DNA from: Wurfbainia villosa
Lineage: Eukaryota; Streptophyta; Magnoliopsida; Zingiberales; Zingiberaceae
Direction of reading: 5' to 3'
Assembly: GCA_025175895.1 (NCBI GenBank)
Contig: CM045996.1
Coordinates: 105,389,179 to 105,453,178 of the forward strand
Length of the DNA stretch: 64,000 bases
Part shown: positions 20,746-32,687 of the stretch, in pieces
Position numbering within the stretch: the first letter of the stretch is position 1
How the letters are laid out: the number at the start of each line of letters is the position of its first letter
The notes under the pieces: model-generated
Databases searched by the model: none
What the model was told of the DNA's origin: nothing
What the model saw: the letters and a program-made list of their open reading frames with translations, nothing else
Program-made: the position numbers and the translations under genes

Positions 20746-21754
20746 AGAATCACATAGATCATTACTGTAGATTTCAAATATCATTGATTCCTCAAACAAT
20801 AAAATTTCGAAATCAACCAACACCTCAAAACACAAATGTATACGAATTCTACATTTGTAAGAGGAGATTTAACCCTTTAATTTTATTATCTTGTCAACCT
20901 TACTTTTTGACAAATAAAATTAATAGTTGGTTCCTCTTTGGCCCTACAAATAAAAGCAGTGACTCCGATAGGGAGGATACTTTTTATTTGCATCTAAGTG
21001 TGCATCATTACACAATACTAAGGGAATTATCTCGGATTATGTGCCTTACCGATGGAGAAGTACACACGCTCCTAAATAATTTCTTATAACCATTATTTGA
21101 CCTAGTGATCCGTAAACAAACTCATCCGATGGGGAGGAAGGCACTCAGAGCCGACGCGCAAGTTTGTTGCATCACACGTCAAATTGTAATGGAGGCCGCG
21201 GGAATTAATTAAAATGTCCCTCTCCCACTTAGTAAATTGACAGTGAAGAATTTTCAAGCACACACAACATGCATAAAAAACAAATCAGCAATAAATATGG
21301 AAAAAAATAGAATTTTCCCAACTATTATGGCATTGTTCTCCAATATGCGTCCCATCGTGTCGCCACCTCGTCTGCTCCACCTTTTCCCGTGCGCAATTCA
21401 CCAAGGAGATCCGATCCAAGATAAACTATTTTAATTTACATCCATCGATCCTATACTCCACGATGGAGTGTACAAATAATCTAGATCGAAAGTAAACTAA
21501 AATGAGTGGCTAAACAATGTCGTATTTAATTACAAAAATTAAATACTAATTTAGTCTCGTCAACCCCGAGGATTCAAATAATATACAATCACACACACAT
21601 GCAATCACATACACACATATATAGCCATAATAGTTGGAACTTATGCCTGCAACCAAAAAGTTATCCTACGCACATCCTACTATCATCCGGCATACACAAT
21701 ATATGATAAGTGCATGAAAGTAACCGAATCCAAAACACACAACTAGAAACCATG
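20746..21754 (-). other. Element E 5' leader, no gene
   Basis: About 1 kb between the primer-binding site and the gag remnant. It matches the leader of M (39716-40740) in the opposite orientation and has no recognisable coding sequence. The length is similar in both elements, so it is a family trait. Confidence 0.8.
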
Positions 21755-21766
21755 GCTTTGATACCA
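21755..21766 (-). promoter_or_regulatory. Element E primer-binding site
   Basis: On the minus strand TGGTATCAAAGC, complementary to initiator-Met tRNA with one difference from the TGGTATCAGAGC of the other elements. It lies three bases after the 5' LTR. Confidence 0.9.
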
Positions 21767-21769
21767 ATT

Positions 21770-22137
21770 TGATGGCATGCTCGGAGGCTCGTCGGCTCCC
21801 ATGTCCCCGGATTAAAATTTTCACTAATGAAAACTAATCCGGATGGGATGAGTTTCCTAAGCTCAACCAATTCGTCGTCGTGCTAACGACTTGAGCGATC
21901 GCTTGAACAAACTAGTTATTCAAGCAACAAAACTCTTCTAGTCGGTTAGCCGTGGAAGAGACGACAGACGGATCGCCGGTTTTTTTGTTTATCTTCGGGG
22001 TCCATGATCATACAAATACATATGGATGTAGACATGTATAATCAACACATACAAACATATTAATAAGAACATGCAAAGATCGATAATAAAACTTGTAAAA
22101 CTTTTATACCTCTCGATCTTCTATCGTATGCCCTAAC
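21770..22137 (-). repeat. Element E 5' LTR, part 1 (LTR 3' end)
   Basis: Matches 15269-15635 of the other LTR. It breaks off at CTAAC, where element M begins on the opposite strand. The rest of this LTR is at 46035-47626. Confidence 0.92.
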
Positions 22138-23022
22138 TGTTGTAATGTATACTGAAAGCCTAGCTCTTTTTGTATGAACATTTTTATTTTGAAATAAGAA
22201 TCACATGATCATTGTTTGCACTTTATATTTATTATATGTGTGCATATTGTCTAATATTTTACATTGTAGATAACATGGTGCTTGGTGTTGCACAGAAGAT
22301 CATGTTATCAGTCCCTTGTAGAATATAAGTAGAGGCTCACAACCAAGATGGTTTTGGACAAACCATTGGCATGGTTATAGTGTAGCTTGGTATTGGTTTG
22401 TCTTGACCATAGAGTTACACTAGTACACTTAGGTGTATTGAGTAGGACCGACATAGAGGTATTTCAATTTATTGCTGACTACATAATTGAATCGGACCTC
22501 GGATATTATGTTGTACATGCTCTTAATCCCGATATAATAACGGGTACATGTACTTAGTATTTATTTCTTTGATTTACCAAAGGGTGAGATTTAGATGGAT
22601 TAAATCAATATGCCCAGTAAGTTGGGAAATGATATTATTTACATGGTGTGTCGTTGATTATAGGAGGAAACCGTGTCCTATATATAGGTTGTTGATGTCC
22701 CATTGAGGAGCTCATAAGGTTCATCATGTAAACCCTGCAGGTTGACTTAGTCAACATGATGATAAGGTTGAGTGGTACTACTCGAGGAGTTAGATGTTAA
22801 TTAATTGATGGTCAGTAAATCTATTATTTGACGGATATTCGATATCTTAAACACGGGGAGATGGATGTACAAATAATATATGGAGCCTATATTATCATAT
22901 GGGGGTTGGTGAGGTAATTCAATGATGATCCTCTAGTGGAATGGAATATCATTGATGGATCAAGTTTGTGTGGTTCCGATCCATCGGGTGGCCAAGATCC
23001 AACTCCTCCTCATGGTCCCTAT
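22138..23022 (+). repeat. Element M 5' LTR, part 1
   Basis: Starts TGTTGTAATGTATACTGAAAG and runs on the + strand to CCTAT at 23018-23022, where F is inserted. It matches the 3' LTR of M from 43888 on. The remainder follows F. Confidence 0.92.
23018..23022 (+). repeat. Left target duplication CCTAT of element F
   Basis: CCTAT is repeated at 38049-38053. The sequence on both sides belongs to the LTR of M (compare 44770-44776, uninterrupted). Confidence 0.94.
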
Positions 23023-24282
23023 TGTTGGGGGATCGAAATGGCCGGCTAGAGGGGGGTGAATATCTCTCGATCATTAGATGTCGGAATTCGCTCGTTCTCA
23101 TTGCGTTGCTTGTCTACGATTGTTGTTAGCACAGCGGAATAACAATAATAATGAAACTAACAACAATACACAATCACACAACACAAGATATACATGGTTC
23201 GGAACCAAATGGTTCCTACTCCACGGGCGAGCTCACCGAGCTCTAGTTATGCGCACGACACTAACTAAACTCCTTCTCGATTACACCTCGGAGGTGGAGA
23301 AACCTCTCACAAGAAATTACAACAGTAATATACAAATACAAATAAGAATACAAATACAATACAAAAGAAACACTTTTCACCGATTGCTTTTGATCACTTG
23401 TTTGTTGCTTGCTTTGATTGGCTCTTGAAGGACTGGAATACAGCAGCAATTCCCCTCCAATAGCTCCACAAAAACCATGGCAAAATCCTCCAACTCGAGC
23501 TCCTTTTATAACCTGCATCAAGCTATTTTCGTGCCCATCAGTTGACTAATCGTGACCATCAGTCGACTGGTCCCATAGCCATTGTCTCACAACGGCTAGA
23601 TCCACGTTGGTTAAGTTCCAACGGATCACACATCAGTCGAGTGCTGGCGAGCTCGACTCCATTCTGTGCCCATGCACAGTGTCATCGATCATTGCTCCCC
23701 ATGAGCGATCGGTGATCAACCATCGATCGGCCGACCGATGCGCGTCTGATCATCAACTTGATCCAGCCACATTAGACCAGTCGATCCAACCATCGACTCA
23801 GAACAGTCGACTGTCATGACATGGCAGTCGATTGGTGTCGGGAAAACTCATCCGACACTTGGCCAAATGGCCAAGTTTCACCTAAGAGCTACCCCTTCCC
23901 GGGTTACATTCGCTCACTCTCATCCTTCGGAGTCCCTCACCTTCGAAGTTCTCTTCGTTCGTGACCACATCCCTCGGCAGCATCAGGCGCACGGCTCTGC
24001 AATGCTCCTTCGCGTCTCTTGCCTCGAAGTCTACTTCCTTCGGCTTCACTCCAAGCTTCTCGTTCGGCGGTCCCTCGGATGCTCCAAGCATACGGCTTCC
24101 ACAAAGCAATCCTTCACCGACTCAAGGACCGAGTCATGAGATGTGAAACTCGCCACGGCTCCATTTGCGAATTACTAAGTCCTGCACGACTTCAACGCAC
24201 ATATTAAATCATCATAACAAACTAACTTAAACCCTTTGCCACACACATCAAAACCTAATCATGGCAAGAGATTGCCCTAACA
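23023..24282 (-). repeat. Element F 3' LTR (1260 bp)
   Basis: On the minus strand starts TGTTAGGGCAATCTC and ends CGATCCCCCAACA. It matches 36808-38048, except for a poorly matching block (about 23525-23860). It carries CAGTCGACTG palindromes, a TATA box at 23504-23510 and the conserved CACCCCCCCTCTAGC motif (23044-23061, as complement). Confidence 0.92.
23504..23510 (-). promoter_or_regulatory. TATA box of the F 3' LTR
   Basis: Minus-strand TATAAAAGGAGC. The other LTR has the same box at 37287-37293. Confidence 0.65.
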
Positions 24283-25563
24283 ATCTCCCCCTTTCTGATG
24301 TGTAGCAATCCGTTTAAGTTAGATAAGAACATTTGATAAAAATTTCTAAGGAAAGAAAGTATGTAAACATAAACATGATATAGCAACATGCAACTCCCCC
24401 TTAATCCATGAAACCCTCTCTCCCCCTATCATAATTTACCCCCTATCATAATTAACTTAAACATAATCATTTCTCCCCCTTTGACACCATCAAAAAGATT
24501 AACACTAAGTTATAAACTCATGGCATCAAGTATAATAGAAGGAAAATATCAAAAATTAGTCTAAAACCTGAATTCAGCCTTAACTAGTCTGATTTTCAGG
24601 CCGCCAGTCGACTGGTTCAGACTACCAGTCGACTGGCACGCGAATTTCAGAACTTTCTAATTTTTGGACCGAATTTCAGAAATGCATTAAAAATTCCAAA
24701 AAATTAGAAAAATCATGAAATTTGGGGAACATATTTCTTGTAAGATTCTTTATCAGTGAAAAATAGTTTTTCATGAAAAGTCATTATATTTCTAGAGATT
24801 TGACAAAAATCCAAAAGATTTAAAAACCACTATGTTTTTTATCATTCTATTATCAAGTTTACTACCTAGTTTTGGTTCCAATTGTTTCAAAACATGAATA
24901 CATAGATTTTAGATTAAGAAATTGTTTTGAAAACTTATGAAATATCCAGCCATGATCTTTGGGAAATATGTCTATGAATTAAACATAAGCTTTCCCCATG
25001 ATTGGTCTATTATTGCTATTTTGATACTTTAAATGACCATCTAAATGCCATAGGCATTAGTGAACATTTGTATCATCCTAACATCTCACTCATGCTAAGT
25101 TTTCAATCATGGTAGCCTATAGTGAGTGTGAGATGTATCCTAGAGGGTATTTGTATATACTTAACCATTATATTCATGCAATTCTATCAAGGTTAAGTAT
25201 CAACCTAACAATCCTCATGATCATAAAGGCATATATCAATTAATTCTACATTATGATCATGAAATACATGTATTCATCAAATTATAATCATGCATTAGGT
25301 ATTATATTATGATAATAAGCAAAGTATCACCTAAAGCATGATTTAAACCTATTTCACATGATTATGTGCCAAATATCAATATCATAAATCATGATTGCAC
25401 ATATACATAGCAATTACATTGATTATCATGATTTAAGCATTATTAACTATTTATAGGCACGTTATCATCACCTAACACTATTTCAAAATGTTGTCCCATC
25501 ATCCTAAGTCAACCAAAATATGATATAGGTCAATTGCATATGGTTGACTATCCTAGGGATTTT
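24283..25563 (-). other. Element F 3' untranslated region
   Basis: About 1.3 kb without a gene. The polypurine tract (minus-strand AAAGGGGGAGAT) lies at 24283-24295. Further purine runs occur at about 24400, 24420 and 24475, as in A and B. It contains two CAGTCGACTG palindromes at about 24605-24640. Parts resemble the 3' region of element B. Confidence 0.82.
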
Positions 25564-26720
25564 CTAACCCTTAAGGATGGATTTTGGAACCCAAAATAAG
25601 TTCTTGCCTATGGGGTTCACTAGATACTCCTTGGGGACCCATTTCCTAGCTATTACCTTCTTTTTATCTTGTCCCCTAGCAATTAGGCATTTATAGGCAT
25701 TTTCATTTTTCTTTTCTTTATAACCTAGGCCCTTTTTGTTGAAGCTAGCTCTTTGGCTCCCTATGATCATGTTCAAGGTGTTTGAGCCAATTGTAAACTT
25801 TTCTAGGGCTTTGGTTAAATAATCTACTTTCTCTCTTAAAGCCCTATTTTCCTTTATGCATGCATCATTAACATCAAAAGGCATATAGTTATCATGTGAG
25901 CATGCATCATTTAAGCTAGAAGAAATATTATCATTTAAGCATGCTTTTTCTAGCTTATTTTCTAAATCCTTAATTTGATCTAACATGCTCTTATTTTTCT
26001 TCTTTGCTCTAAATAAATCCTTATTTAAGCTAGAAATCATAGAAACTATTTTACTAGGTGAAAGATTGGTTATCATAGTTTCTATGTCCTCTTCTTCTTC
26101 GGATGAGGAGGTAGAGGAGGCTCCCCCTTCACTTGAGCTCTCTCCACTTGTGCTTGATTCTTCATTTTCGGTGGAGGAGCAATCCAAGTCGTCAAATGCC
26201 ATCAATGCTAGGTTGGTGACAAATGCATTTTCTTCCTCGGATGATGATGAAGATGAGGAGGAAGGGTCATCCCAAGTCTTTGCTTTAAATGCTTTGGCCT
26301 TCCCCTTTTCCTTTGCCTTCTTCTCCTCTTTCTTCTTGCTCCCCTTTTCTTCTTCTTTTCTTCTTTCTTCTTCCTCTCTTCTTTGCTCTTGTTTAGGAGA
26401 GGACAATTGTCCCTTATGTGCCCCTCTCCTTGGCAATTGTAGCATATGACTTTCCCCCTTGGTCTTCTATTCCTATCATTAGACTTATTAAATCTAAAAC
26501 CTTTTAATGCACGCCTTACCCTCCTTACCATATACGCTTCTTCCGTGCTATCCATGGAGGAGGAGGAAGAGGCTTCATCATCAGAGGAGGATGGGATCTC
26601 TATCTTCTTCTTTCCCTTATTTTCTATCAAAGCTACTCCCCTTGAAGGTTGGATTCTAGGCTCTTCTTGTATTCCTTCAAGCCTCGTTTCGTGGAGCTCC
26701 ATTGTTGAGAAAAACTCCTC
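25564..26720 (-). pseudogene. gag: Element F Gag, zinc-knuckle and C-terminal part
   Basis: Minus strand. The part nearest G contains a serine-rich stretch and one CCHC zinc knuckle, CYNCQGEGHIRDNC (about 26402-26445). A frameshift in the following Lys/Glu-rich tract (about 26300-26400) moves to a second frame, which runs to 25564. That frame holds a Ser/Glu-rich segment, a long coiled coil with ENRALREKVDYLTKALEKF, the block IIGSQRASFNKKGLGYK, and the end WVPKEYLVNPIGKNLF. The coiled coil plus GLGYK block is typical of Sirevirus Gag. Its N-terminal part lies beyond G at 36179-36743. After the stop no protease follows. Confidence 0.87.
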
Positions 26721-26725
26721 CAAGG
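26721..26725 (+). repeat. Left target duplication CAAGG of element G
   Basis: Repeated at 36174-36178. Removing G with one copy restores the gag frame of F across the junction. Confidence 0.94.
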
Positions 26726-28857
26726 TGTTGGGTTTCCGGCACCGCGACGTGTGTGTGTTCGATCATGTTTCGTAAACATGAGCACAGCGGAAGCAATTAA
26801 AATTAATAAATCTATATTTATTACAACACACACAACACACGCATGCTATTACAACAAGTGTAGACATAACCGTAAATTAAAATTTGCAATAAAAGGAAAT
26901 TAAACTACGTTATACCTTCCGTATGACGTGTAGCGGGAACGGCATCAACCGGAACGATCCTCGTAAGAATCGTCTCTATCCGTATCCACGCCGAGCTCCT
27001 CGGGATGACTTCGCTAAGTCACGAGCTTCGTCTTCATACGGGTTACTAGCCTCGTGTTGAAGACGACGTGATCGAGAGATGATCACGATCCGAATCCAAA
27101 TTCGGATCCAAAACGAGTTCTCAAAACTCGCTTCTCCGGAGAGGTATTCGTCAACCGTTTGACGAATCTTTCGTCCTCCACCTCAGAGGATTACCGGAGA
27201 TCAAATCCCCGGTAAGTTAGCCGCTGTCGGAGCACTAACCGTCGTCCAAACGACGCTCCGACGAGAGGAGGAGAAGCTGTCCAGAAAACTGGACAGCTTG
27301 GTGGAGGATATAGGCGCCGGCCAACCAAGGAAAGAAAAGCCTCACCTTGATGCCAAACCTATAGGAGATCACCGGAGGGTCGCCGGAGGTTCAGGTTGGG
27401 CGCCAAATCAACAAGGGGTGGGCGGCAACAATGTTGGGCGGCAACTTGATTAGGTTTTAGGGTTAGGGTTTAAGCCCTATTTTATAGAGAACTAATTTTC
27501 TTAATGGTTAATGGATCATATCCATAAAGCCCGTTAACCCGCTCCATTAAGATAAGTTAAAATAAACCAAACCATGATGGTTTATTTTAAGTTAAAACGA
27601 ACCGAACCAACCTTTGGTTCATTCGTTTAATATAAACCAAACCCTTTGGTTTATTCTCATCCATTGGATTAGAACCAAACCATTTTGGTCCATCCATTAT
27701 GTCTTCATAAGACACGGCCCATCCATGCTTCCATTGCGACTGAAACAATTTCATGCTCGCTTATGTTTGGTCCAACCAAACATAGTTTCTCTCGATGCGA
27801 GAATCTCATTCTCAAGCTCGTTTTAAATCCTTTGGATTACACTCGTTGTGCGTGTGACCAAATAGGTTCTCGGTTTATGTTGGCCGTCTATAATTAACCA
27901 TTAATTATAGAAACGATCATGAGTGGCACCTAGTAGTACATCATGATCCCCAATTAACCGAAAAGATCAAGCGGTTGATCGAACTATTTACGAAACCCTT
28001 GAGCTTCGAATGAATCGTGCCCCATTCCCTTCACTCATCTTATACCCACTTGGTTCAGGACATGGTCTATTGTGTCAGTCCCAACTAGGATTACTACGAC
28101 ACACATATCACAAGTATCATTTCATCGACCTACTGATACTATTTACACCACATGTATCGAGTACCTTACTCTAAACATGTAATGCTTTGGCAAAGACTTT
28201 AGTAACAATCCGAGAGGCCATGGGTATACATCTCCTGCAAGGAGTGGTGAATCCTTTATAGGCTATTCAAACACCTTCGATCACTTCGACTTATACCCAA
28301 TCATCCCGGGTCCACATCTCCTCGGAGATGTTTGCTTAAGATGTCAAAGCATAAGTCTCCATGATCAAGATGACTTGAATACCGCAAGTCAAATGAACAT
28401 CGCACTTAAGCCACAGTAAGAACTTCATTGACATATCTATATATGCAGAGAACCATATGAAGTCTTACGGCTGGTCACTCCAATGAACTAGTTACCATAA
28501 CTAGCATCCACGATTAACTCCGGACATCACAATGTCTCCGGGTGAGAATCACCGCTTGGATACACCAAGGAGTATACCTCGTGCTAGTCTCAGAATTGAT
28601 GGTGTCCAGATCCATCAATTCATCGACTAGGGATAATTCCGATACATCACAATTACACATGTAGAGATACTCACTAGTTGTGATCCAATCACAAATTCTC
28701 TCATGCTGTGAATCGTATCGTGGACATTCAGTAAATGAGTTTAAGATCCAATCAAATACATAAAACATGTATACTCAAATAGTGAATCTTCATTTATCAT
28801 ATAAATGGTTCATACATAAGGCGATTGCCTTAGGACATCTCTCATATATTACTAACA
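26726..28857 (-). repeat. Element G 3' LTR (2132 bp)
   Basis: Minus strand: starts TGTTAGTAATATATGAGAG and ends CCGGAAACCCAACA. The other copy is 33973-36173. Differences between the two are mostly short indels, plus a different segment at about 27385-27450. A telo-box (AAACCCTAA, complement at 27458-27472) and TATA box (27480-27486) lie together. Confidence 0.93.
27480..27486 (-). promoter_or_regulatory. TATA box of the G 3' LTR
   Basis: Minus-strand TATAAAATAGGG just upstream of telo-box motifs. The copy in the 5' LTR (34784-34790) would drive the element. Confidence 0.65.
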
Positions 28858-28873
28858 GACTCCCACTTGGCCT
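28858..28873 (-). promoter_or_regulatory. Element G polypurine tract
   Basis: On the minus strand GGCCAAGTGGGAGTC precedes the LTR start directly. The same sequence is found in H at 52888-52902. Confidence 0.75.
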
Positions 28874-29730
28874 AATGCCAATCGCTACGGTATCCAATAC
28901 CATAAGCTCTAACATGACCCTCAAACTTACTTTGAGGTAATGCTTTTGTCAAAGGATCCGCTAAGTTCCTTTCAGTGGGAATTTTCTCGATTTGTATTTC
29001 GTTCCTACTGATGATCTCTCTGATAAGATGATAGCGGCGAAGCACATGTTTGGATCATTGATGAGACCACATCAAGTTCATAGATGAACTACTTGATCCA
29101 AAACCGCTTCCTTTCTTTGCTTCAGGCGCAGCGTATTACTTAGTGGCGAGAATCCACTATAGTGTCAAGCTTGGAACCTTTCCAACTTATTGCGCCTCCA
29201 TTCTAGGTGAATACATATCCGCATTAAGACATGGAATCATCCTTTGTCTGCTGATCCGCATCCGTATACCCACGTATCACCATGTACCCTTCTCCATATA
29301 TTAGGAACACATCCTTAGTTCTTCTCAAGTACTTAAGGATCGTCTTAACAGCCGCCCAATGATCCATTCCTGGATCGGACTGGTATCTGCTCGTGACACT
29401 CAGAGCATACGATACATCAGGCCTCGTACATAACATAGCATACATGATAGATCCTATTGCGGATGCATAGGGAATCTTACTCATGCAAATCCTCTCGTCT
29501 TCTGTGCGCGGACACATAGACTTCGAAAGGTGTACCCCATGCCTGATGGGTAGGAAACCTTTCTTGGATTCCGACATGCTAAACCACTTTAGCACTCGGT
29601 CTATATATGTAGACTGCGAAAGACCAAGCAACCGTTTCGATCTATCTCTATAGATCTTAATCCCGAGGATGTAGGTTGCTTCTCCCAGGTCTTTCATGGA
29701 GAATGTCTTGGATAACCAAACCTTCAGCAT
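28874..29730 (-). pseudogene. pol: Element G end of RT and RNase H (broken)
   Basis: The first part is open (29730-29224): SMKDLGEATYILGIKI, LLGLSQSTYIDRVL, SAIGSIMYAMLCTRPDVSYA and the start of RNase H with GYTDAD. Here the frame is lost through a small deletion at the SQSGY region. The rest (29223-28874) keeps pieces such as LNGGAISWKSS but has several stops and lacks clear catalytic TEAEY and CDN motifs. H has a better copy of the same region. Confidence 0.82.
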
Positions 29731-30048
29731 TGTAAGATTGAAACATCGTTTCTATAAGTAATATGTCATCGACATACAATACTAGGAACACATTGCACTC
29801 CCACTAACCTTCTTGTACACACAAGGTTAAATGCGGATTTTGTGAGAAATCAAACCTTTTGATGGTCTCATCAAAACGGATATTCCACTCTGGATGCTTG
29901 CTTGATCCATAAATGGACCGTCGCGATTTGCATACCTTGGTTTTATCAGCGATGTGAAACCCTCGGTTATCATATACCGTCCTCGGCGAGTTTCCATTAA
30001 GGAAAGTTGTTTTCATCCATCTGCCCATATCTTAATCATAATGAGCCG
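29731..30048 (-). pseudogene. pol: Element G RT palm region (broken)
   Basis: Contains pieces of KTTFLNGN, CKSRRSIYG and NIRFDETIKRFDF, and a YVDD motif encoded at about 29765-29776. Frames change several times: an extra base near 30025 in the EIWQMD region, and a deletion in the QPEGF and YGLKQAS regions, where H reads normally. RT activity is not possible from this copy. Confidence 0.8.
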
Positions 30049-31392
30049 CTATGGCGGGAGCATCCGAATGGATTTAAGCATAGCTACAAAGTAATAGGTT
30101 TCGTCATAATCAACACCTTGTTTTTGACGATATCCTTTCGCCACCAATCTAGCCTTATAGGTAATCACATTACCATCCATGTTGGTTTTCTTCTTGAAAA
30201 CCCACTTGCACCCTATAGGCTTTATGCCTTCAGGTGGGTCAACCAAGTTCCAAACTTGGTTTTCGTACATGGAATCCATTTCCGACTTCATGGCACCAAG
30301 CCACTTATCCCTTCTCGAACTTGTCGACTTCTTCATAACTGTAGGCTCCTCATCATCAATGAGTAACACGTCGTTCGATTCACTTACGAGAAATCCATAT
30401 CTCTCAGGAATATTGCGTGTTCTACCAGATCTATGAAGATGTGGTGTTACAATAGGTCCAGCCGATTGCTCATCACTATGAGTTGTCGGCTGTTGTGCTT
30501 CACCAGGTATCTCATCAATGTCTATTTGAGTCTCTCGAGCCTCCTCAAGCTCGACGACACTCCCAATGTTTTCTTGCAAGAGAAACTCTTTCTCTAGAAA
30601 CACAGCATGCCTTGAAACAAACACCTTTTGTTCCACAGGATGATAGAATTGGTAACCCCTTGTTTCCTTAGGGTATCCAATAAATAGACATTTATCAGAC
30701 TTAGCATCCAGTTTGTCTGATATAGTCCGCTTCACATAAGCAGGACAACCCCATATCTTCAAGTAAGATACATGAGGTTTCTTACCATTCCATATCTCAT
30801 ATGGAGTAGTTGAGACTACCTTGGTAGGCATTCTGTTTAACAAGTAAACAGCTGTCTGAAGTGCATAACCCCAAAAGGACTTGGGAAGAGTTGCATGATT
30901 CATCATTGACCTGACCATGTCCAACAAGGTCCGGTTACGCCTCTCAGATACACCATTATGCTGTGGTGTATAGGGCGGAGTCCATTGAGACAATATGCCA
31001 TTGTCTCTTAGATAATCAAGAAACTCTTGACTTAAGTATTCACCACCTCGATCCGATCGAAGTATTTTAATACTCTTATCATGTTGTTTCTCTACTTCAT
31101 TTCTGAATTCTTTGAACCTTTCAAAGGCTTCGGACTTGTGTTTCATCAAGAACACATACCCAAACCGTGAGTGATCATCGGTGAAGGTAATGAAGTAACT
31201 ATAGCCTCCTAAAGCTTGAGTTGACATAGGTCCACATACATCAGTATGTATTAGACCTAGTAACTCTCCCACTCGTTCACCTTTTCTAGTAAAAGGTAAC
31301 TTAGTCATCTTGCCTTTTAAGCATGATTCGCATGTATCGTATGAATCCAATTCAAACGATTCCAGAATTCCACATCGGTGTAATTCGGACAT
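30049..31392 (-). CDS. pol: Element G integrase and start of RT (open frame)
   Basis: 447 residues open. The zinc-binding part ends CESCLKGKMTKLPF. The integrase core has all three acidic positions: HTDVCGPMSTQ, LRSDRGGEYLSQ and NGVSERRNRTLLDM. Next come the FIGYPKETRGYQFYHP region, a linker with RRSGRTRNIPERYGFL, and the RT start WVFKKKTNMDG, RLVAKGYRQKQGVDYDE, up to a frameshift at 30049. The start chosen is the first ATG after a nonsense codon at 31426-31428 (TGA where the WH of the LWHCRLGH motif is expected). It is thus a fragment of Pol, not a separate gene. Confidence 0.88.
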   Translation of the reverse strand: MSELHRCGILESFELDSYDTCESCLKGKMTKLPFTRKGERVGELLGLIHTDVCGPMSTQALGGYSYFITFTDDHSRFGYVFLMKHKSEAFERFKEFRNEVEKQHDKSIKILRSDRGGEYLSQEFLDYLRDNGILSQWTPPYTPQHNGVSERRNRTLLDMVRSMMNHATLPKSFWGYALQTAVYLLNRMPTKVVSTTPYEIWNGKKPHVSYLKIWGCPAYVKRTISDKLDAKSDKCLFIGYPKETRGYQFYHPVEQKVFVSRHAVFLEKEFLLQENIGSVVELEEARETQIDIDEIPGEAQQPTTHSDEQSAGPIVTPHLHRSGRTRNIPERYGFLVSESNDVLLIDDEEPTVMKKSTSSRRDKWLGAMKSEMDSMYENQVWNLVDPPEGIKPIGCKWVFKKKTNMDGNVITYKARLVAKGYRQKQGVDYDETYYFVAMLKSIRMLPP

Positions 31393-31425
31393 GCGTTTCT
31401 TGCTTATATGGCCAAGACGACAATG

Positions 31426-31978
31426 TCACATATAGGAGTCTATGTGATTATCCTTTCGAGCACGCGTGTTGCTCGCTTCGATATTGAAAATGTCACTGGA
31501 TACGTCCAACATATAAATGCCATTACTCAAAGTTCCAGTTCCATAAAGTACGCCATTCAAAGTTATATAACAACAATTGTTACTAAACGTTAAATGGAAA
31601 CCATTTCTATTTAAGCAGGAAATAGAAACAATGTTCTTTATTAGAGAAGGAACATAATAGCAATTGTCCAGCAAGACTAGTCCACTAGGAGCTTCAAAGA
31701 AATAAGTTACGATGGCGGCAGCAACCTTTGCTCCATTGCCAACTCGCAAATTTGACTCCCTCGACAAGTCTTCTTCTATTCCTTAGCCCCTGTATGTCAT
31801 TACATATATGTGAGCTACACCCAGTATCCAATACCCAAGTGTCTAAGGAAATAGAATGACAATCAATAACGAAGATACCTGAAGAGGATGGGGCATCGGA
31901 TGCCTTCTTCTTCTTCATGGACTCAAGATAAATCTTGCGCTTTTCTTCGCCATGGCCTTCCTTGCCACATGATGGCAA
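31426..31978 (-). pseudogene. pol: Element G protease and GAG-pre-integrase region
   Basis: Two overlapping frames. The first (31978-31694) contains a decayed zinc knuckle (CGKEGHGEEKRKIY, with the outer Cys lost) and the protease motif WVLDTGCSSHICND with an intact DTG triad. The second (31767-31426) contains VGNGAKVAA and NCYYVPSLIKNIVSI. A frameshift lies between them at about 31740. The region ends in a TGA replacing Trp in the GAG-pre-integrase motif. Confidence 0.83.
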
Positions 31979-32687
31979 GTGCCCTTTATACTTCCGCGCC
32001 TTCTTTGCCTTTTTCTTTCCTTTCTTTTGTTCTTTTGCCTTCCTCTTAGAACCTTTCTTTGAGGAATCAACTAATGAACCGCCTTCTCCTCATGCTTCTG
32101 AAAGGCTCCACGGTCTTGATATTGAGGAGCTCGGGAATGGTGGATTCCAATTTGTTCATCCGATAGTTCATCACAAATTGCGAGAAACTCTTGGGCAAAC
32201 AATGCAGAATTAAGTCAATACTTAACTCATGATCCATCACAAAACCGAGGGTAGCTAGCCGCTCGATGTACCCGTTCATCTTTAGCACAAACTGTACTAC
32301 AGACGAACCTTCTTGCATCTTCGTGGTGAAGAGGAGCCTAGAGACCTCGAACCTTTCGGATCTCGCTTGCTCATCGAACAACTCATGAAGATGGAAGACC
32401 ATAGTGTTAGCATCCATATGCTCATGCTGCTTCTGCAGCTCAGGTACCATCGCCGCTAGCATGATGCAACTCGCCAGCTCAGAATCTGCCACATGCTTCT
32501 GATAGACCAACATTTGGTCTGGAGTTGCATCGTCCTTAGGACGGTCAGGAAGAGGCTCTTCAAGGACATATGCAAGCTTTTCCGCCTTGAGAACAATTCT
32601 CAGGTTTCTAAGCCAGTCCAGGAAGTTAGGCCCAGTCAGTTTGTTCGAATCCAAAATAGTGCGCAAATTCAAAGACGTCATGATCAA
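31979..32687 (-). pseudogene. gag: Element G Gag (core domain)
   Basis: 206 residues open from ATG 32687: LDSNKLTGPNFLDWLRNLRI (Gag N-terminal motif), then a UBN2-type core with HELFDEQARSERFEVSRLLF, KMQEGSSVVQFVLKMN and SIDLILHCLPKSFSQFVMNY, which is the conserved Gag packing domain of copia elements. The frame shifts near 32067 into a basic Lys-rich linker leading to the decayed zinc knuckle. The ATG is about 1.27 kb downstream of the primer-binding site. Confidence 0.87.

Noticed and set aside
21770..22500. A large inverted repeat or palindromic duplication at the E/M joint
   Set aside because: The opposite LTR orientations are explained by M inserting into the LTR of E. The ATTGG duplication around E and the continuation of its LTR at 46035 support this.
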